Of a stretch of DNA of 64,000 bases, positions 8,059 to 17,218 are shown one piece after another (position 1 is the first letter of the stretch; each line of letters opens with the position of its first letter). Made by a program: the position numbers and the translations under genes. The notes beneath the pieces were generated by a model, which saw only the letters and a program-made list of their open reading frames with translations, searched no databases and had not been told where the DNA came from. The DNA is from Pseudomonadota bacterium (GTDB taxonomy: Bacteria; Desulfobacterota; Binatia; Binatales; Binataceae), in contig JAJPKP010000026.1 in NCBI GenBank assembly GCA_021323675.1, positions 1-64,000 of the forward strand. Reading direction: 5' to 3'.

Positions 8059-10806
8059 ATGGCGCGTGTTCATCCTGAAATCTACTTTTTTGGCGCCGGC
8101 GTGGCCGAAGGCCGCGCTTCCATGCGCGAAATTCTCGGCGGCAAGGGCGCAAATCTTGCCGAAATGGCTTCGCTCAAACTCCCGGTCCCGCCCGGCTTCA
8201 CCATTTCAACCCGGGTCTGCAACTACTACTACGACCACGACGGCAAATATCCGAAGGGACTCGCCGAGGGCGTGAAGAAAAGCATCGCGCGGGTCGAAAA
8301 GGCGCTGGGACGCCGCTTCGGCGATCCATCCAATCCTCTCCTCGTTTCGGTGCGTTCCGGCGCGCGGGTTTCGATGCCGGGAATGATGGATACGGTGCTC
8401 AACCTCGGACTCACCGACGAGACCGTGGTCGGGCTGGAGGCGGTTTCCAACAATCCGCGTTTCGCATGGGATTCCTATCGGCGCTTCTGCCAGATGTACG
8501 GAGACGTCGTCCTGAAGCTCAAGCCCGAGAACAAGAACGATCCCGATCCGTTTGAGGAACTAATCGATCAGAAGAAGGCCGCGCGCGGGGTCTCGCAGGA
8601 CGTCGATCTCACGGTCGATGATCTGAGAGAGCTCGTGAGCCAGTTCCGCGATCTGATTCGCCGCCGGGTGGGCCGGGATATTCCGCAGGACCCCAACGAG
8701 CAGCTCTGGGAGGCGATCGGCGCCGTGTTCGGATCATGGAACAACGAGCGCGCGATCACTTATCGCCGAATCAACAATATTCCGGGCGATTGGGGCACGG
8801 CGGTGACCGTCCAATCGATGGTGTTCGGAAACCTTGGGGCCGATTGCGCCACCGGCGTCGCCTTCACGCGCGACCCGGGCACGGGTGAAAAGGGCATCTA
8901 CGGCGAATTTCTGCCCAACGCCCAGGGCGAGGACGTGGTCGCCGGAATACGCACTCCCCTGCAGATCAGTCTCGCCGCGGGCCGCAAATGGGCGCAGCGC
9001 AACAATATCGGGGAAGAGGAGCGGCGCGAGAAGTATTCGACGCTCGAAGAGCTGTTCCCCGCCGTTTACAAGGAACTGCTCGCGATTTCCAAGCGCCTGG
9101 AAAATCACTTCAAAGACTGCCAGGACATGGAGTTCACCATCGAGCGCCAGCGCCTGTTCATGCTCCAGACCCGCACCGGCAAACGCACCGCCGAGGCCGC
9201 GGTTCGAATCGCCGTGGATATGGCCGACGAAAAACTCATCGACCGCGCCACCGCGCTGACCCGCGTCGAGCCCGATTCGCTCGAACAGTTCCTCCATCCG
9301 CGGCTCGATCCGAACAGCAGGAAGGAAGTGATCGCGCGGGGCTTGCCGGCATCTCCCGGCGCGGTGTTTGGCGAAGTCGCGTTTTCCGCGGATGAGGCGG
9401 TCGCGGTCAACGCCGCAGGACGTCCGGTTATCCTCGTGCGCATCGAGACGTCGCCCGAGGATATTCATGGGATGCAGGTCGCGGAGGGCATCCTGACCGC
9501 GCGTGGAGGCATGACCAGCCATGCCGCCGTGGTGGCGCGCGGAATGGGGAAGTGCTGTGTGGCCGGATCGACCGCGCTCGAAATCAACTACGCGGCGGGC
9601 ACTCTCTCGGCCAACGGTTATGTGGTCCGGCGCGGCGAATACATCACGCTCGACGGCTCGGCGGGCGAGGTGATTCTCGGGCGCGTGCCGACGGTTCAGC
9701 CTGAGATTCCGCCGTATCTGAAGAAGTTCATGTCGTGGGCGGACAAGGAACGGCGGCTCGGAGTATGGGCGAATGCCGACACGCCCACCGATGCGCGAAT
9801 CGCGCGCGAGTTCGGCGCCGAGGGAATCGGCCTGTGCCGCACCGAGCATATGTTTTTCGATCCTGAGCGGATCGAAGCGGTGCGCCAGATGATCATGGCG
9901 GAGAATACCGAGCAGCGGGTCGCCGCGCTCAAGAAGATTCTGCCGATGCAGCGGCAGGACTTCGAGGGGATTCTCGGCGAAATGAAAGGCTTGCCGGTAA
10001 CGATTCGCCTGCTTGATCCGCCCCTGCACGAATTTCTTCCCAGGGAAGACGAAGAGATTCGCGAGCTGGCGGCGAAGATCGGCGTTACGCCCGACCATCT
10101 GAAGCAGGTCCGCGACAGCCTGTTCGAGTTCAACCCGATGCTGGGGCATCGCGGGTCGCGGCTCGGGATCAGCTATCCGGAGATTTACAAGGCGCAGGCT
10201 CGCGCGATCCTGGAAGCGGCCTGCGCTCTGCGCAAGCGCGGCATCAAGGCGATGCCGGAAATTATGCTGCCGCTGATCGGCGACAAAAAAGAATTCGACC
10301 TTCTGGCGGCCGAGATCAACGCGGTGGCGAAAGAGGTTTTCGCGGAGACCCGAACCAAAGTGCCGTTTACCATCGGCACGATGGTGGAAGTGCCGCGCGC
10401 GTGCGTGATGGCGGGCGAGATTGCCAAATCGGCGCAGTTCTTCTCCTTCGGCACCAATGACCTTACGCAAATGACCTACGGGCTTTCGCGCGACGATTCG
10501 TCAAAATTCCTCGACGACTATCTGCGCCGCGGCGTGTACAAGAAGGATCCGTTTCAGGAACTCGACGCGAGCGGTGTCGCCGATCTGATGCGGATGGCGA
10601 TAGAGCGCGGCCGCAAAGCCAACAAGAAGCTGAAGATCGGAATCTGCGGAGAGCACGGCGGGAACCCCGCGAGTGTGAAAACCTGCCATCGCCTCGGCCT
10701 CGACTACGTGTCCTGCTCACCGTACAGGATTCCGGTCGCGCGGCTGGCGGCGGCGCAGGCCGCGATCGAATCAAAGCAGAAGAAGGTTGCATTCAAGGAC
10801 GTGTAG
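8059..10806 (+). CDS. ppdK: Pyruvate, phosphate dikinase
   Basis: Interconverts pyruvate + ATP + Pi and phosphoenolpyruvate + AMP + PPi, serving gluconeogenesis or PPi-linked glycolysis. The length, 915 residues, is normal. The N-terminal ATP-grasp starts GGKGANLAEMASL. The central phosphohistidine domain has GGMTSHAAVVARGMGKCCV with the catalytic His. The C-terminal TIM barrel has RLLDPPLHEFLP, FFSFGTNDLTQMTYG and ICGEHGGNP with the catalytic Cys. All domains are intact. It is isolated, and no adjacent PPDK regulatory protein is seen. Confidence 0.97.
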   Translation: MARVHPEIYFFGAGVAEGRASMREILGGKGANLAEMASLKLPVPPGFTISTRVCNYYYDHDGKYPKGLAEGVKKSIARVEKALGRRFGDPSNPLLVSVRSGARVSMPGMMDTVLNLGLTDETVVGLEAVSNNPRFAWDSYRRFCQMYGDVVLKLKPENKNDPDPFEELIDQKKAARGVSQDVDLTVDDLRELVSQFRDLIRRRVGRDIPQDPNEQLWEAIGAVFGSWNNERAITYRRINNIPGDWGTAVTVQSMVFGNLGADCATGVAFTRDPGTGEKGIYGEFLPNAQGEDVVAGIRTPLQISLAAGRKWAQRNNIGEEERREKYSTLEELFPAVYKELLAISKRLENHFKDCQDMEFTIERQRLFMLQTRTGKRTAEAAVRIAVDMADEKLIDRATALTRVEPDSLEQFLHPRLDPNSRKEVIARGLPASPGAVFGEVAFSADEAVAVNAAGRPVILVRIETSPEDIHGMQVAEGILTARGGMTSHAAVVARGMGKCCVAGSTALEINYAAGTLSANGYVVRRGEYITLDGSAGEVILGRVPTVQPEIPPYLKKFMSWADKERRLGVWANADTPTDARIAREFGAEGIGLCRTEHMFFDPERIEAVRQMIMAENTEQRVAALKKILPMQRQDFEGILGEMKGLPVTIRLLDPPLHEFLPREDEEIRELAAKIGVTPDHLKQVRDSLFEFNPMLGHRGSRLGISYPEIYKAQARAILEAACALRKRGIKAMPEIMLPLIGDKKEFDLLAAEINAVAKEVFAETRTKVPFTIGTMVEVPRACVMAGEIAKSAQFFSFGTNDLTQMTYGLSRDDSSKFLDDYLRRGVYKKDPFQELDASGVADLMRMAIERGRKANKKLKIGICGEHGGNPASVKTCHRLGLDYVSCSPYRIPVARLAAAQAAIESKQKKVAFKDV

Positions 10807-10859
10807 CCTTTGACTCCGCGCCCCTCCCGGGCCGCGGATCAGGATTGCGAGGTGTAGTG

Positions 10860-11768
10860 ATGCCCCAAAGCGCGCAAGCAGCCGAAACCGTTCGCCGCCT
10901 CAGCGAAGGCATCATCCTCCGGCCCGATGATGCCGCGCCGTCCCTGATTACGGTGGCACCCGATGCTCCGATCGAGCGGATCCTCCGCATGATAGAGACC
11001 GACGGCGGCGTCATCGTCCGTGATTTTTTGCCGCCCGATCTTCTGCGCCGCTTGCAGGCGGACCTTCGCCCGTTTGTCGAGGACAGCGTTCCCGGCAGCA
11101 AGGAGCAGGGTGAGATATGGCGCTTGTTCCACGGACCCAGGACCAAGCGCTTCTGCGGTCTTGCGTCCAAGTCGCCGGCATTCGTGGAGCTGCTGCTTGA
11201 CGAAAGGCTCAAAGCGTATGCCGATCGCTTTCTGCTGCCGAATTGCGGGAGCTACTGGCTGAACACCGGCCAGATGATGGTGGTCGGTCCGGGCGAGCCC
11301 GCCCAACTGCTGCATCGCGATTCCGCGAACTGGCCGCACTTCCCGTGGCCGGCGCCGGAGGTGACGGTGAGCTGTATGTTCGCGCTCAGCGACTTCGAAG
11401 TAGAGACCGGAGCGACGCAGGTCGCGCCCGGAAGCCATCGATGGAGCGATCCCGACCGCGCGCCTTCACCTGCGGAAGTCACGCAGGCCGTGATGCCGGC
11501 CGGGTCCGTGCTTCTCTACACCGGCAACGTGATTCACGCCGCCGGAGAGAATCGCACCAAGGATCGCTGGCGATGGGGTATGCATGTGAGCTGGGTGCTG
11601 GGATGGCTCCGGCCGGAAGAATGCCATTATCTTGCGGTGCCGATCGAAACCGCGCGCAAACTTCCGGAACGCGTTCAGCATATGCTCGGCTATCATTCGT
11701 ACCATCCGTCACTTTATGGCGGGCGCCTGGGATTGGTCGATTTCGAGGACGCGAAACGGGTTCTCTGA
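10860..11768 (+). CDS. Phytanoyl-CoA dioxygenase (PhyH) family protein
   Basis: Fe(II)/2-oxoglutarate oxygenase fold, 302 residues from the ATG at 10860, which has GAGGTG 5 bases upstream. The metal triad is readable: the HxD motif in LLHRDSANW and the distal His in GNVIHAAGENRTKDRWR, whose Arg would bind 2-oxoglutarate. The N-terminal part holds a typical PhyH DGGVIVRDFLPPDLLRRLQ. Substrate unknown; family members hydroxylate acyl-CoAs and small natural products. It lies downstream of ppdK and is convergent with the amidohydrolase gene. Confidence 0.88.
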   Translation: MPQSAQAAETVRRLSEGIILRPDDAAPSLITVAPDAPIERILRMIETDGGVIVRDFLPPDLLRRLQADLRPFVEDSVPGSKEQGEIWRLFHGPRTKRFCGLASKSPAFVELLLDERLKAYADRFLLPNCGSYWLNTGQMMVVGPGEPAQLLHRDSANWPHFPWPAPEVTVSCMFALSDFEVETGATQVAPGSHRWSDPDRAPSPAEVTQAVMPAGSVLLYTGNVIHAAGENRTKDRWRWGMHVSWVLGWLRPEECHYLAVPIETARKLPERVQHMLGYHSYHPSLYGGRLGLVDFEDAKRVL

Positions 11769-11826
11769 CGAGCGCCTGACGGGAAAAAAGACGCTGCGCG
11801 TCCGCCCGGACGGCGGCGCCACTCGG

Positions 11827-13497
11827 TCAGGCTGAGGCGCCAGGCTGCACACGTCCGCCGAGCACCGTCCCCAACACCCGGATGTCGCGTATCGCCATCG
11901 GATCGACCGCTGTGGGGTCGGCGCTCAGCACGGTAAAATCCGCAAACTTTCCCACTTCCAGGCTCCCGATCTCGCGCTCCATTCCCAGAACGTAGGCGGC
12001 GTCGATAGTGATCGCGCGCAGCGCCCGCTCGACTCCGATACGTTCGCCCGGCGCCTGCACCGTGACTCCATCGGCCGCGATTCGATTCACGGCAATCCAC
12101 ACCGCCATCAGAGGATCGAGCGGCGCGACCACCAGCGAAAAATCCGAGTGCAGCGCGAACGTTACCCCTTCCCGCTCCAGGGAGCCGAGCCGGGCGGTAG
12201 CTTCCGCGCGGTCGGGGCCGAATGCGTGTTCGTTATGAATCTGGCTGCGGAAATGGACGAAATAGCAGTTTACGCTGGCAAGACCGCCGAGAGCCTTCAG
12301 CCGGCGCGCCTGATCGGTTGTGCTGATGCAGTAATGCTCGATGGTCAGCCGATGGTCGAAGCGGGGATGAATCGATTGCAGTTTCGCGAGCGCATCCAGC
12401 ACCGCGTCGATCGCTTCATCGCCGTTGGCGTGCGCGTGAATCTGCACGCCCGCCTTCCAGAACGGCAGCATCCGACCGGCCAGTTCATCCCACGGAACAT
12501 CGCCGCGCAGGCCGTTGCCGCCGTCGAGGTAGCCGGGCGGGCGCACGCGCAACGACATTGCGGGATACGAACCGTCGCTGAAGAATTTCACGCCGTGAAA
12601 GCGGATCTTGTCGGTCGCGCGGGCCTTCAGGTCCGCCATCCACCCGTCCGCGTCGCTTTCGAAACGCTCTCGAATCGCGGCCTCATACGGCACCAGCACC
12701 ATCCGCAGCGGAAACTCGGGATCGCTGACTACGGATTGCTGCAAACGCCATTCGGACTCGAAGTTGCGCGCGCCGAACAGCATGTCCGCCGTGGTGGTCA
12801 CTCCGGCCCGCTGAGCCACGTCGCCCATTCGCCTGAGCCCAAGACTGTGCTGACCCGCGCGCACGAACTGTCCGCGGACGGGCGCCAGTGCATAGTTGAG
12901 CGCTTCCATCTCGACGAACCGTCCGTTCAATCTTCCGTCGCCATCGCGTCCCACTCCGTGCATCGCGAGCGATTCGTCCGCTCCCAGCAGCCGCAGCATC
13001 GCGCTGTTCGTGTAAACGAAATGCGGCGCGTAAGAGAGAATCGCAATCGGGCGATCGGCTGAGATGCGATCGAGATCGTCGCGATGCAGATGTCCGCCCT
13101 GCATTGCGGGATCGAATCCCCACGCAAACAAAGGCTCCTTCGCGCCGGCAGTTGCGGCGCTCATCTCACCAAGCCGCGCCATCACCGCCTCGCGCGTCGG
13201 CAGTGCCGGATTGATTCGGTCGGGGCCGGGCGACGGAATCGGCCCGACGTAGTTCAGATACATGTAAGTGCCGGACTGGCTCAGATGCGTGTGCGGATCG
13301 ATAAACCCCGGCATCACGATCCGGTCCGCGAAAGTGCCGTCGATTCGATGCGGGTAGCGCCTGAGCCACGGCCGCATCGACTCGACGCTGCCCACGGACA
13401 GGATGCGTCCGTCGCGCACGGCGACGGCGCTCGCGAAAGGCCGCCCGGGATCCATCGTGATTATCTTTCGCGCGATGAAGACGGTGATCTCGCTCAT
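11827..13497 (-). CDS. Amidohydrolase family protein (YtcJ-like)
   Basis: Metal-dependent hydrolase of the amidohydrolase superfamily, 556 residues, in the YtcJ/exoenzyme-regulatory group. An N-terminal beta segment is followed by the metal-binding HxH in MPGFIDPHTHLSQSG. Further His ligands appear in VQIHAHANGDEAID and LTIEHYCIS, and the last Asp in FALHSDFSLV. The C-terminus rejoins the beta sandwich (VGKFADFTVLSADP). Substrate is unknown. Its stop lies about 50 bases from the PhyH stop (convergent), and it follows the flavoenzyme gene by 14 bases, so those two form an operon. Confidence 0.9.
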   Translation of the reverse strand: MSEITVFIARKIITMDPGRPFASAVAVRDGRILSVGSVESMRPWLRRYPHRIDGTFADRIVMPGFIDPHTHLSQSGTYMYLNYVGPIPSPGPDRINPALPTREAVMARLGEMSAATAGAKEPLFAWGFDPAMQGGHLHRDDLDRISADRPIAILSYAPHFVYTNSAMLRLLGADESLAMHGVGRDGDGRLNGRFVEMEALNYALAPVRGQFVRAGQHSLGLRRMGDVAQRAGVTTTADMLFGARNFESEWRLQQSVVSDPEFPLRMVLVPYEAAIRERFESDADGWMADLKARATDKIRFHGVKFFSDGSYPAMSLRVRPPGYLDGGNGLRGDVPWDELAGRMLPFWKAGVQIHAHANGDEAIDAVLDALAKLQSIHPRFDHRLTIEHYCISTTDQARRLKALGGLASVNCYFVHFRSQIHNEHAFGPDRAEATARLGSLEREGVTFALHSDFSLVVAPLDPLMAVWIAVNRIAADGVTVQAPGERIGVERALRAITIDAAYVLGMEREIGSLEVGKFADFTVLSADPTAVDPMAIRDIRVLGTVLGGRVQPGASA

Positions 13498-13511
13498 GCG
13501 CTCATTTCCCT

Positions 13512-14657
13512 TTACGAGGCCTTTAAGGCAGGCCGTCCCAGGCGCAAAAAGTCGAGGTCATGGCGAGAGGAGCCGTTGTCGGCCGCCAGGTCGGCGAGAA
13601 TCTCGCCGATCACGCTGCAAAATTTGTATCCGTGCCCGGAACACGGCGAGGCGAGAACTACCTGCGGATGATCGGGATGGCGATCGATGATGAAATGCTC
13701 GTCGGGAGTGTTGGTGAACATGCAGGTGCGCAGCGCCATCGTCGGTCCGCTGCCCTCGGGAAAGTAGCGATCGGCAAACCGGCGCAGCAGCCGTTCATCT
13801 TTCGCATCGGGATCGCGCCTAGGTTCGTCGGCTGTCGCGAGAGTCTCCCCGCGATGATGATAGCGGCCGAACTTGAAGCCGGGGATTTCGAATACCGGCA
13901 GCCCGTAGTAGCGGCCTTCATCCACGGCGACATTGAAAACCGGAAACCTTCCCGGATCGAATAGTTCCGGCCGCCTGGGCTGGAGCCAGGCAAGCACCTG
14001 ACGCTCGGGAACCGCGATCCGCTTCAATATCGCCGCCATCTCTCCCATCCACGCGCCCGCCGCCAGCACCAGGCGCCGCGCGCGGTATCGCCCCTTGTCG
14101 GTGACGACCGATACGCCGTTGTCGCCGAGCGGGGTCCATTCGAGGACGCGCTCGCGAGCGTGAATCTCCGCTCCGGCCGATTGAGCCGCGCGAACATGTG
14201 CGACGATTGCGCGCTCGGAAGCGATGAATCCGCCGTCGGGCTGATAGATCGCGCGATGATCCGCCGGTAGTCGATAGGCGGGGAATCGATCCGCAATTTG
14301 CGCCCCGGTCAGAATTTCGTGCTCGAGATGATGAAGCCGGGCGGAGGCGAGGGCGCCCTGGAACAATTCCCCATCCTCCGGACTGGCATCGATCGAGCCG
14401 GTCTTCACGAATAGCCGCTCACCCGATGCGGCTTCGATCTCGCGCCACAATTCGTACGCGCGCCTGAGCAGCGGAACATAGCGAGGGTCTTCGTAGTACG
14501 GCAGCCGGATAATTCGCGTGACTCCGTGCGAGGAACCCATCGTATGCGGGATGTCGAATCGCTCGATTCCGAGAACACGCCGGCCGCGGCGGGCGAGCTG
14601 CCAGATGGCTGCGCTGCCCATCCCGCCTACACCCACAACGATTACATCGAAGTTCAT
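13512..14657 (-). CDS. FAD-dependent amine oxidase, sarcosine oxidase/N-methyltryptophan oxidase type
   Basis: Monomeric sarcosine-oxidase-like flavoenzyme, 381 residues, expected to oxidise N-methyl or secondary amino acids to aldehyde and H2O2. The Rossmann GxGxxG motif is in VVGVGGMGSAAIWQLARRG. GSSHGVTRIIRLPYYED is typical of the group. The cysteine in LRTCMFTNTPDEHFIID matches the covalent-FAD cysteine of the family, and CSGHGYKFCSVIGE follows. It is the first gene of a two-gene operon with the amidohydrolase and is divergent from imuA over about 170 bases. Confidence 0.9.
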   Translation of the reverse strand: MNFDVIVVGVGGMGSAAIWQLARRGRRVLGIERFDIPHTMGSSHGVTRIIRLPYYEDPRYVPLLRRAYELWREIEAASGERLFVKTGSIDASPEDGELFQGALASARLHHLEHEILTGAQIADRFPAYRLPADHRAIYQPDGGFIASERAIVAHVRAAQSAGAEIHARERVLEWTPLGDNGVSVVTDKGRYRARRLVLAAGAWMGEMAAILKRIAVPERQVLAWLQPRRPELFDPGRFPVFNVAVDEGRYYGLPVFEIPGFKFGRYHHRGETLATADEPRRDPDAKDERLLRRFADRYFPEGSGPTMALRTCMFTNTPDEHFIIDRHPDHPQVVLASPCSGHGYKFCSVIGEILADLAADNGSSRHDLDFLRLGRPALKAS

Positions 14658-14763
14658 CTGATGTTCCGGTCCTGCAATTTAAACCACCGTGACGCCAAGG
14701 CACCAACCGAAAGAAGTTGCGCGCCGGATCCCCCATAACTGAGGACAAGGCAAAAACCTTTGA

Positions 14764-14777
14764 AAATCGGGCGATTT
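14764..14777. promoter_or_regulatory. Palindrome in the imuA upstream region
   Basis: AAATCG-GG-CGATTT is a perfect 6-bp inverted repeat with a 2-base spacer, about 55 bases before imuA. A GACAT-N5-GACAT direct repeat follows at about 14792-14806. ImuAB operons are usually LexA-controlled, but neither site matches a LexA box that I know, so function is unproven. Confidence 0.3.
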
Positions 14778-14829
14778 GGAGCCTCGGCTGAGACATCTTT
14801 TGACATAAAAGCGAAAAAAAAGCGAAAAT

Positions 14830-15639
14830 ATGCCCGTGGCTGTCGTTATCCTGCGCAAACCCGATTCGGACCCACAGGCTCCTGCCTCTGTCTTTCGGGG
14901 TCATGAGCTGACCTTGAAGCATCGACGGCTCGGCTCCGGGATTGCCGCTCTCGATGCGATCATCGACGGAGGCATCGTTCGAGGCCGGGTCAGTGAAATT
15001 GTTGGTCCGGTAGGGGCCGGGCGCACTACCGTTGCCGCGCGTTTCGTCTCCGCGGCAACGCGAGCCGGAGAAGTTGCCGCGTGGATCGAAAGCACACGGA
15101 GCTTCAATCCCGGCGACATCACCGCGGGCAGTGCGGATCTTAATCGAGTGCTATGGGCCTCGGTGGACGATCGCCGCAAGCTGGCCCTGGGTTTTTCCGG
15201 CCGATTTCGCCGTTATCGTTTCTCCTCCGTTTTCAAAGCCGCCGAGCTTGTCCTGAAGGCGGGTGGATTCGGGCTGGTTGTGCTCGATGCCGGCGCAAGC
15301 GTCGCGCCGTTGCCCCAGAGCATCGCGTTGCGTCTCGCACGCGAAGCGGAGCGCAGCGGCGCGGCGGTGCTTGTGGTCGCGCCATATCGCATATGCGGCA
15401 CGTTCGCCGCCTTGAGCCTCAGGCTCGAGCGCATTGAAGCGTCGTTCAACCGGCTTACGCCCGCGTCGCCCGCGTTGTTCGACGGATTCGTGATCCGGGC
15501 ATCGACCGTGCGCAACAAGCTGGGCCGCACCGGCGGCCGTGCGATGATTTGCGGCGCGGTCGATCCTTATGCGCCTTCATTCGCGCGTCCGCGCGGGCAG
15601 GAGACCGCCGCGCCAATCCGCAACGCCTCGAACGCGTGA
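14830..15639 (+). CDS. imuA: ImuA-like RecA-fold protein
   Basis: 269-residue RecA/SulA-like accessory protein of the translesion mutasome. The segment HRRLGSGIAALDAIIDGGIVRGRVSEIVGPVGAGRTTVA resembles the RecA N-core with a degenerate Walker A (GPVGAGRTT). A second strand, GFGLVVLDAGASVAP, sits at the Walker B position. The protein is shorter than RecA and lacks its C-terminal domain, as expected for ImuA. It lies 9 bases before imuB. Start: the ATG at 14830 follows an A-rich stretch without a clear ribosome site, so the start is moderately certain. Confidence 0.8.
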   Translation: MPVAVVILRKPDSDPQAPASVFRGHELTLKHRRLGSGIAALDAIIDGGIVRGRVSEIVGPVGAGRTTVAARFVSAATRAGEVAAWIESTRSFNPGDITAGSADLNRVLWASVDDRRKLALGFSGRFRRYRFSSVFKAAELVLKAGGFGLVVLDAGASVAPLPQSIALRLAREAERSGAAVLVVAPYRICGTFAALSLRLERIEASFNRLTPASPALFDGFVIRASTVRNKLGRTGGRAMICGAVDPYAPSFARPRGQETAAPIRNASNA

Positions 15640-15648
15640 TCGTCCGCC

Positions 15649-17175
15649 ATGCCGCGCATCGCATGCATCCTGGTCGGCAATTTTCCTATCGCGGCGTTGG
15701 TCCGCTCCGATTCTTCCCTAGCCGCGGTACCGCTGGTCATCAGCGAAAGCCGCGCCGCGCACGCCGAAATTCTGTTTGTCTCCGAGACCGCGCGGAAGCA
15801 GGGTGCGCGCGCCGGGATGACGATTGCGCAGGCGCGCGCGATGGCCGCGCAGTTGGCCTCGATGCCGCGTTCGGAGGCGGCGGAGCGGTCCGCATCGGAA
15901 GCGCTGGCGGATGCGGCGGAGTCGGTCTCGCCGATCGTCGAGCCCGGCGCGGACGGATGCGTATGGCTCGATCTTTCGGGACTCGGCAGATTCTATGAAT
16001 CGGAAGAGGAAATCGCATCCGACTTGATGCGCCGCGTGCAGCGCGTCGGAATGGATGCCGCCGTGGGAATCGCGGCGAATCGCGAGATCGCGCAACTGGC
16101 GGCGCGCTGCGGCGGCATCCGGGTAATTCCGCCGCGCCGCGAGCGTGAATTTATCGACTGGCTGCCGATCGATTCCATGAATCTTGCCGCGCGTGACGGC
16201 GGCCCCGAGCTGGAAGCGACGCTGGCGCGATGGGGACTCAAGCGGCTGGGCGACCTTGCGCGGCTCGATCCCGATGCGCTCGGGAGCAGGCTCGGCCGCA
16301 ATGGTATCGAACTGGTGCGCCTGGCGCGCGGCGAGAGCCCTCGCCCGCTTCATCCCCGCCGCCGGGCCGAGATTTTCACCGAATCCATCGAACTGGAATA
16401 CGGAATCGAGACGCTGGAGCCGCTCGCATTCATAATGCGCGGGATGCTCGATCGGCTTGCCGAGCGCCTGGAGTTGCGCGGCCTGGTGGCGGGCGACCTG
16501 CTGCTGACGCTCGGACTTGCCGATCGCCGCATCAATACGCGCAGGGTCGCAATCGCCGCGCCGACCAATGACATTCGCGCAATTCTTACCCTGATCAATC
16601 TGAGCCTCGAATCTTCGCCGCCTCAAGCGCCTGCTGATTCGATACGAATCGAGATAACTCCGCGGGCCCCGCGGCCCGCGCAGGCCGACATGTTTCTGCC
16701 GCCGGCGCCCGCGCCCGACAAGCTCGAGACCACAATTGCGCGCCTGGCGGTGTTGTGCGGCCCGGAGAATGTCGGGATGCTGGCGCCTGACAACAGCCAT
16801 CGTCCGGAGGCCATCCGGCTCGAAAGCTTCAATCCTTCTCCGCCGAGCCCGGATGCGGCGCGAGTCGAACCCAGTGCGGACATCACCCGGCTGGTGATTC
16901 GCGCCATTCGTCCCGCGATGGAAGTCGAGGTGATGAGCGTGCGCGGAGTGCCGGAATTTGTGCGAGGACCGAAGCTTGGCGCGCGCGTGATTTCGATTGC
17001 CGGGCCATGGCGGCGCGACGGGGAATGGTGGCGCGAAGGCGATGGAGAATCATCGCCGCAAACGGCCGCGTTCTGCCGCGACTATTACGAAATGGAACTG
17101 GACGACGGATGCGTATATCGCGCGTTTTGCGATCCGCATTCCGGCCGATGGTTTGTCGATGGCGTTTACGACTGA
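15649..17175 (+). CDS. imuB: ImuB-like Y-family DNA polymerase homologue
   Basis: 508-residue Y-family polymerase relative. The usual catalytic DxDxFF at the N-terminus is replaced (ACILVGNFPIAALVR), and the second acidic SxDE motif reads VWLDLSGLGRFY. Both are features of the catalytically inactive ImuB group, which bridges the sliding clamp to DnaE2. An HhH-like segment follows (RWGLKRLGDLARLDPDALGSRLG). The C-terminal ~130 residues end in YYEMELDDGCVYRAFCDPHSGRWFVDGVYD, typical of ImuB. No dnaE2 follows, so the polymerase partner must be encoded elsewhere. Confidence 0.85.
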   Translation: MPRIACILVGNFPIAALVRSDSSLAAVPLVISESRAAHAEILFVSETARKQGARAGMTIAQARAMAAQLASMPRSEAAERSASEALADAAESVSPIVEPGADGCVWLDLSGLGRFYESEEEIASDLMRRVQRVGMDAAVGIAANREIAQLAARCGGIRVIPPRREREFIDWLPIDSMNLAARDGGPELEATLARWGLKRLGDLARLDPDALGSRLGRNGIELVRLARGESPRPLHPRRRAEIFTESIELEYGIETLEPLAFIMRGMLDRLAERLELRGLVAGDLLLTLGLADRRINTRRVAIAAPTNDIRAILTLINLSLESSPPQAPADSIRIEITPRAPRPAQADMFLPPAPAPDKLETTIARLAVLCGPENVGMLAPDNSHRPEAIRLESFNPSPPSPDAARVEPSADITRLVIRAIRPAMEVEVMSVRGVPEFVRGPKLGARVISIAGPWRRDGEWWREGDGESSPQTAAFCRDYYEMELDDGCVYRAFCDPHSGRWFVDGVYD

Positions 17176-17218
17176 AAGTTCCTGACCTGCGCCGACAACC
17201 CTCGGCGACCCGCAGGCC

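Noticed and set aside
8734-10470. 578-residue minus-strand ORF
   Set aside because: Lies entirely within ppdK on the opposite strand and has no family features.
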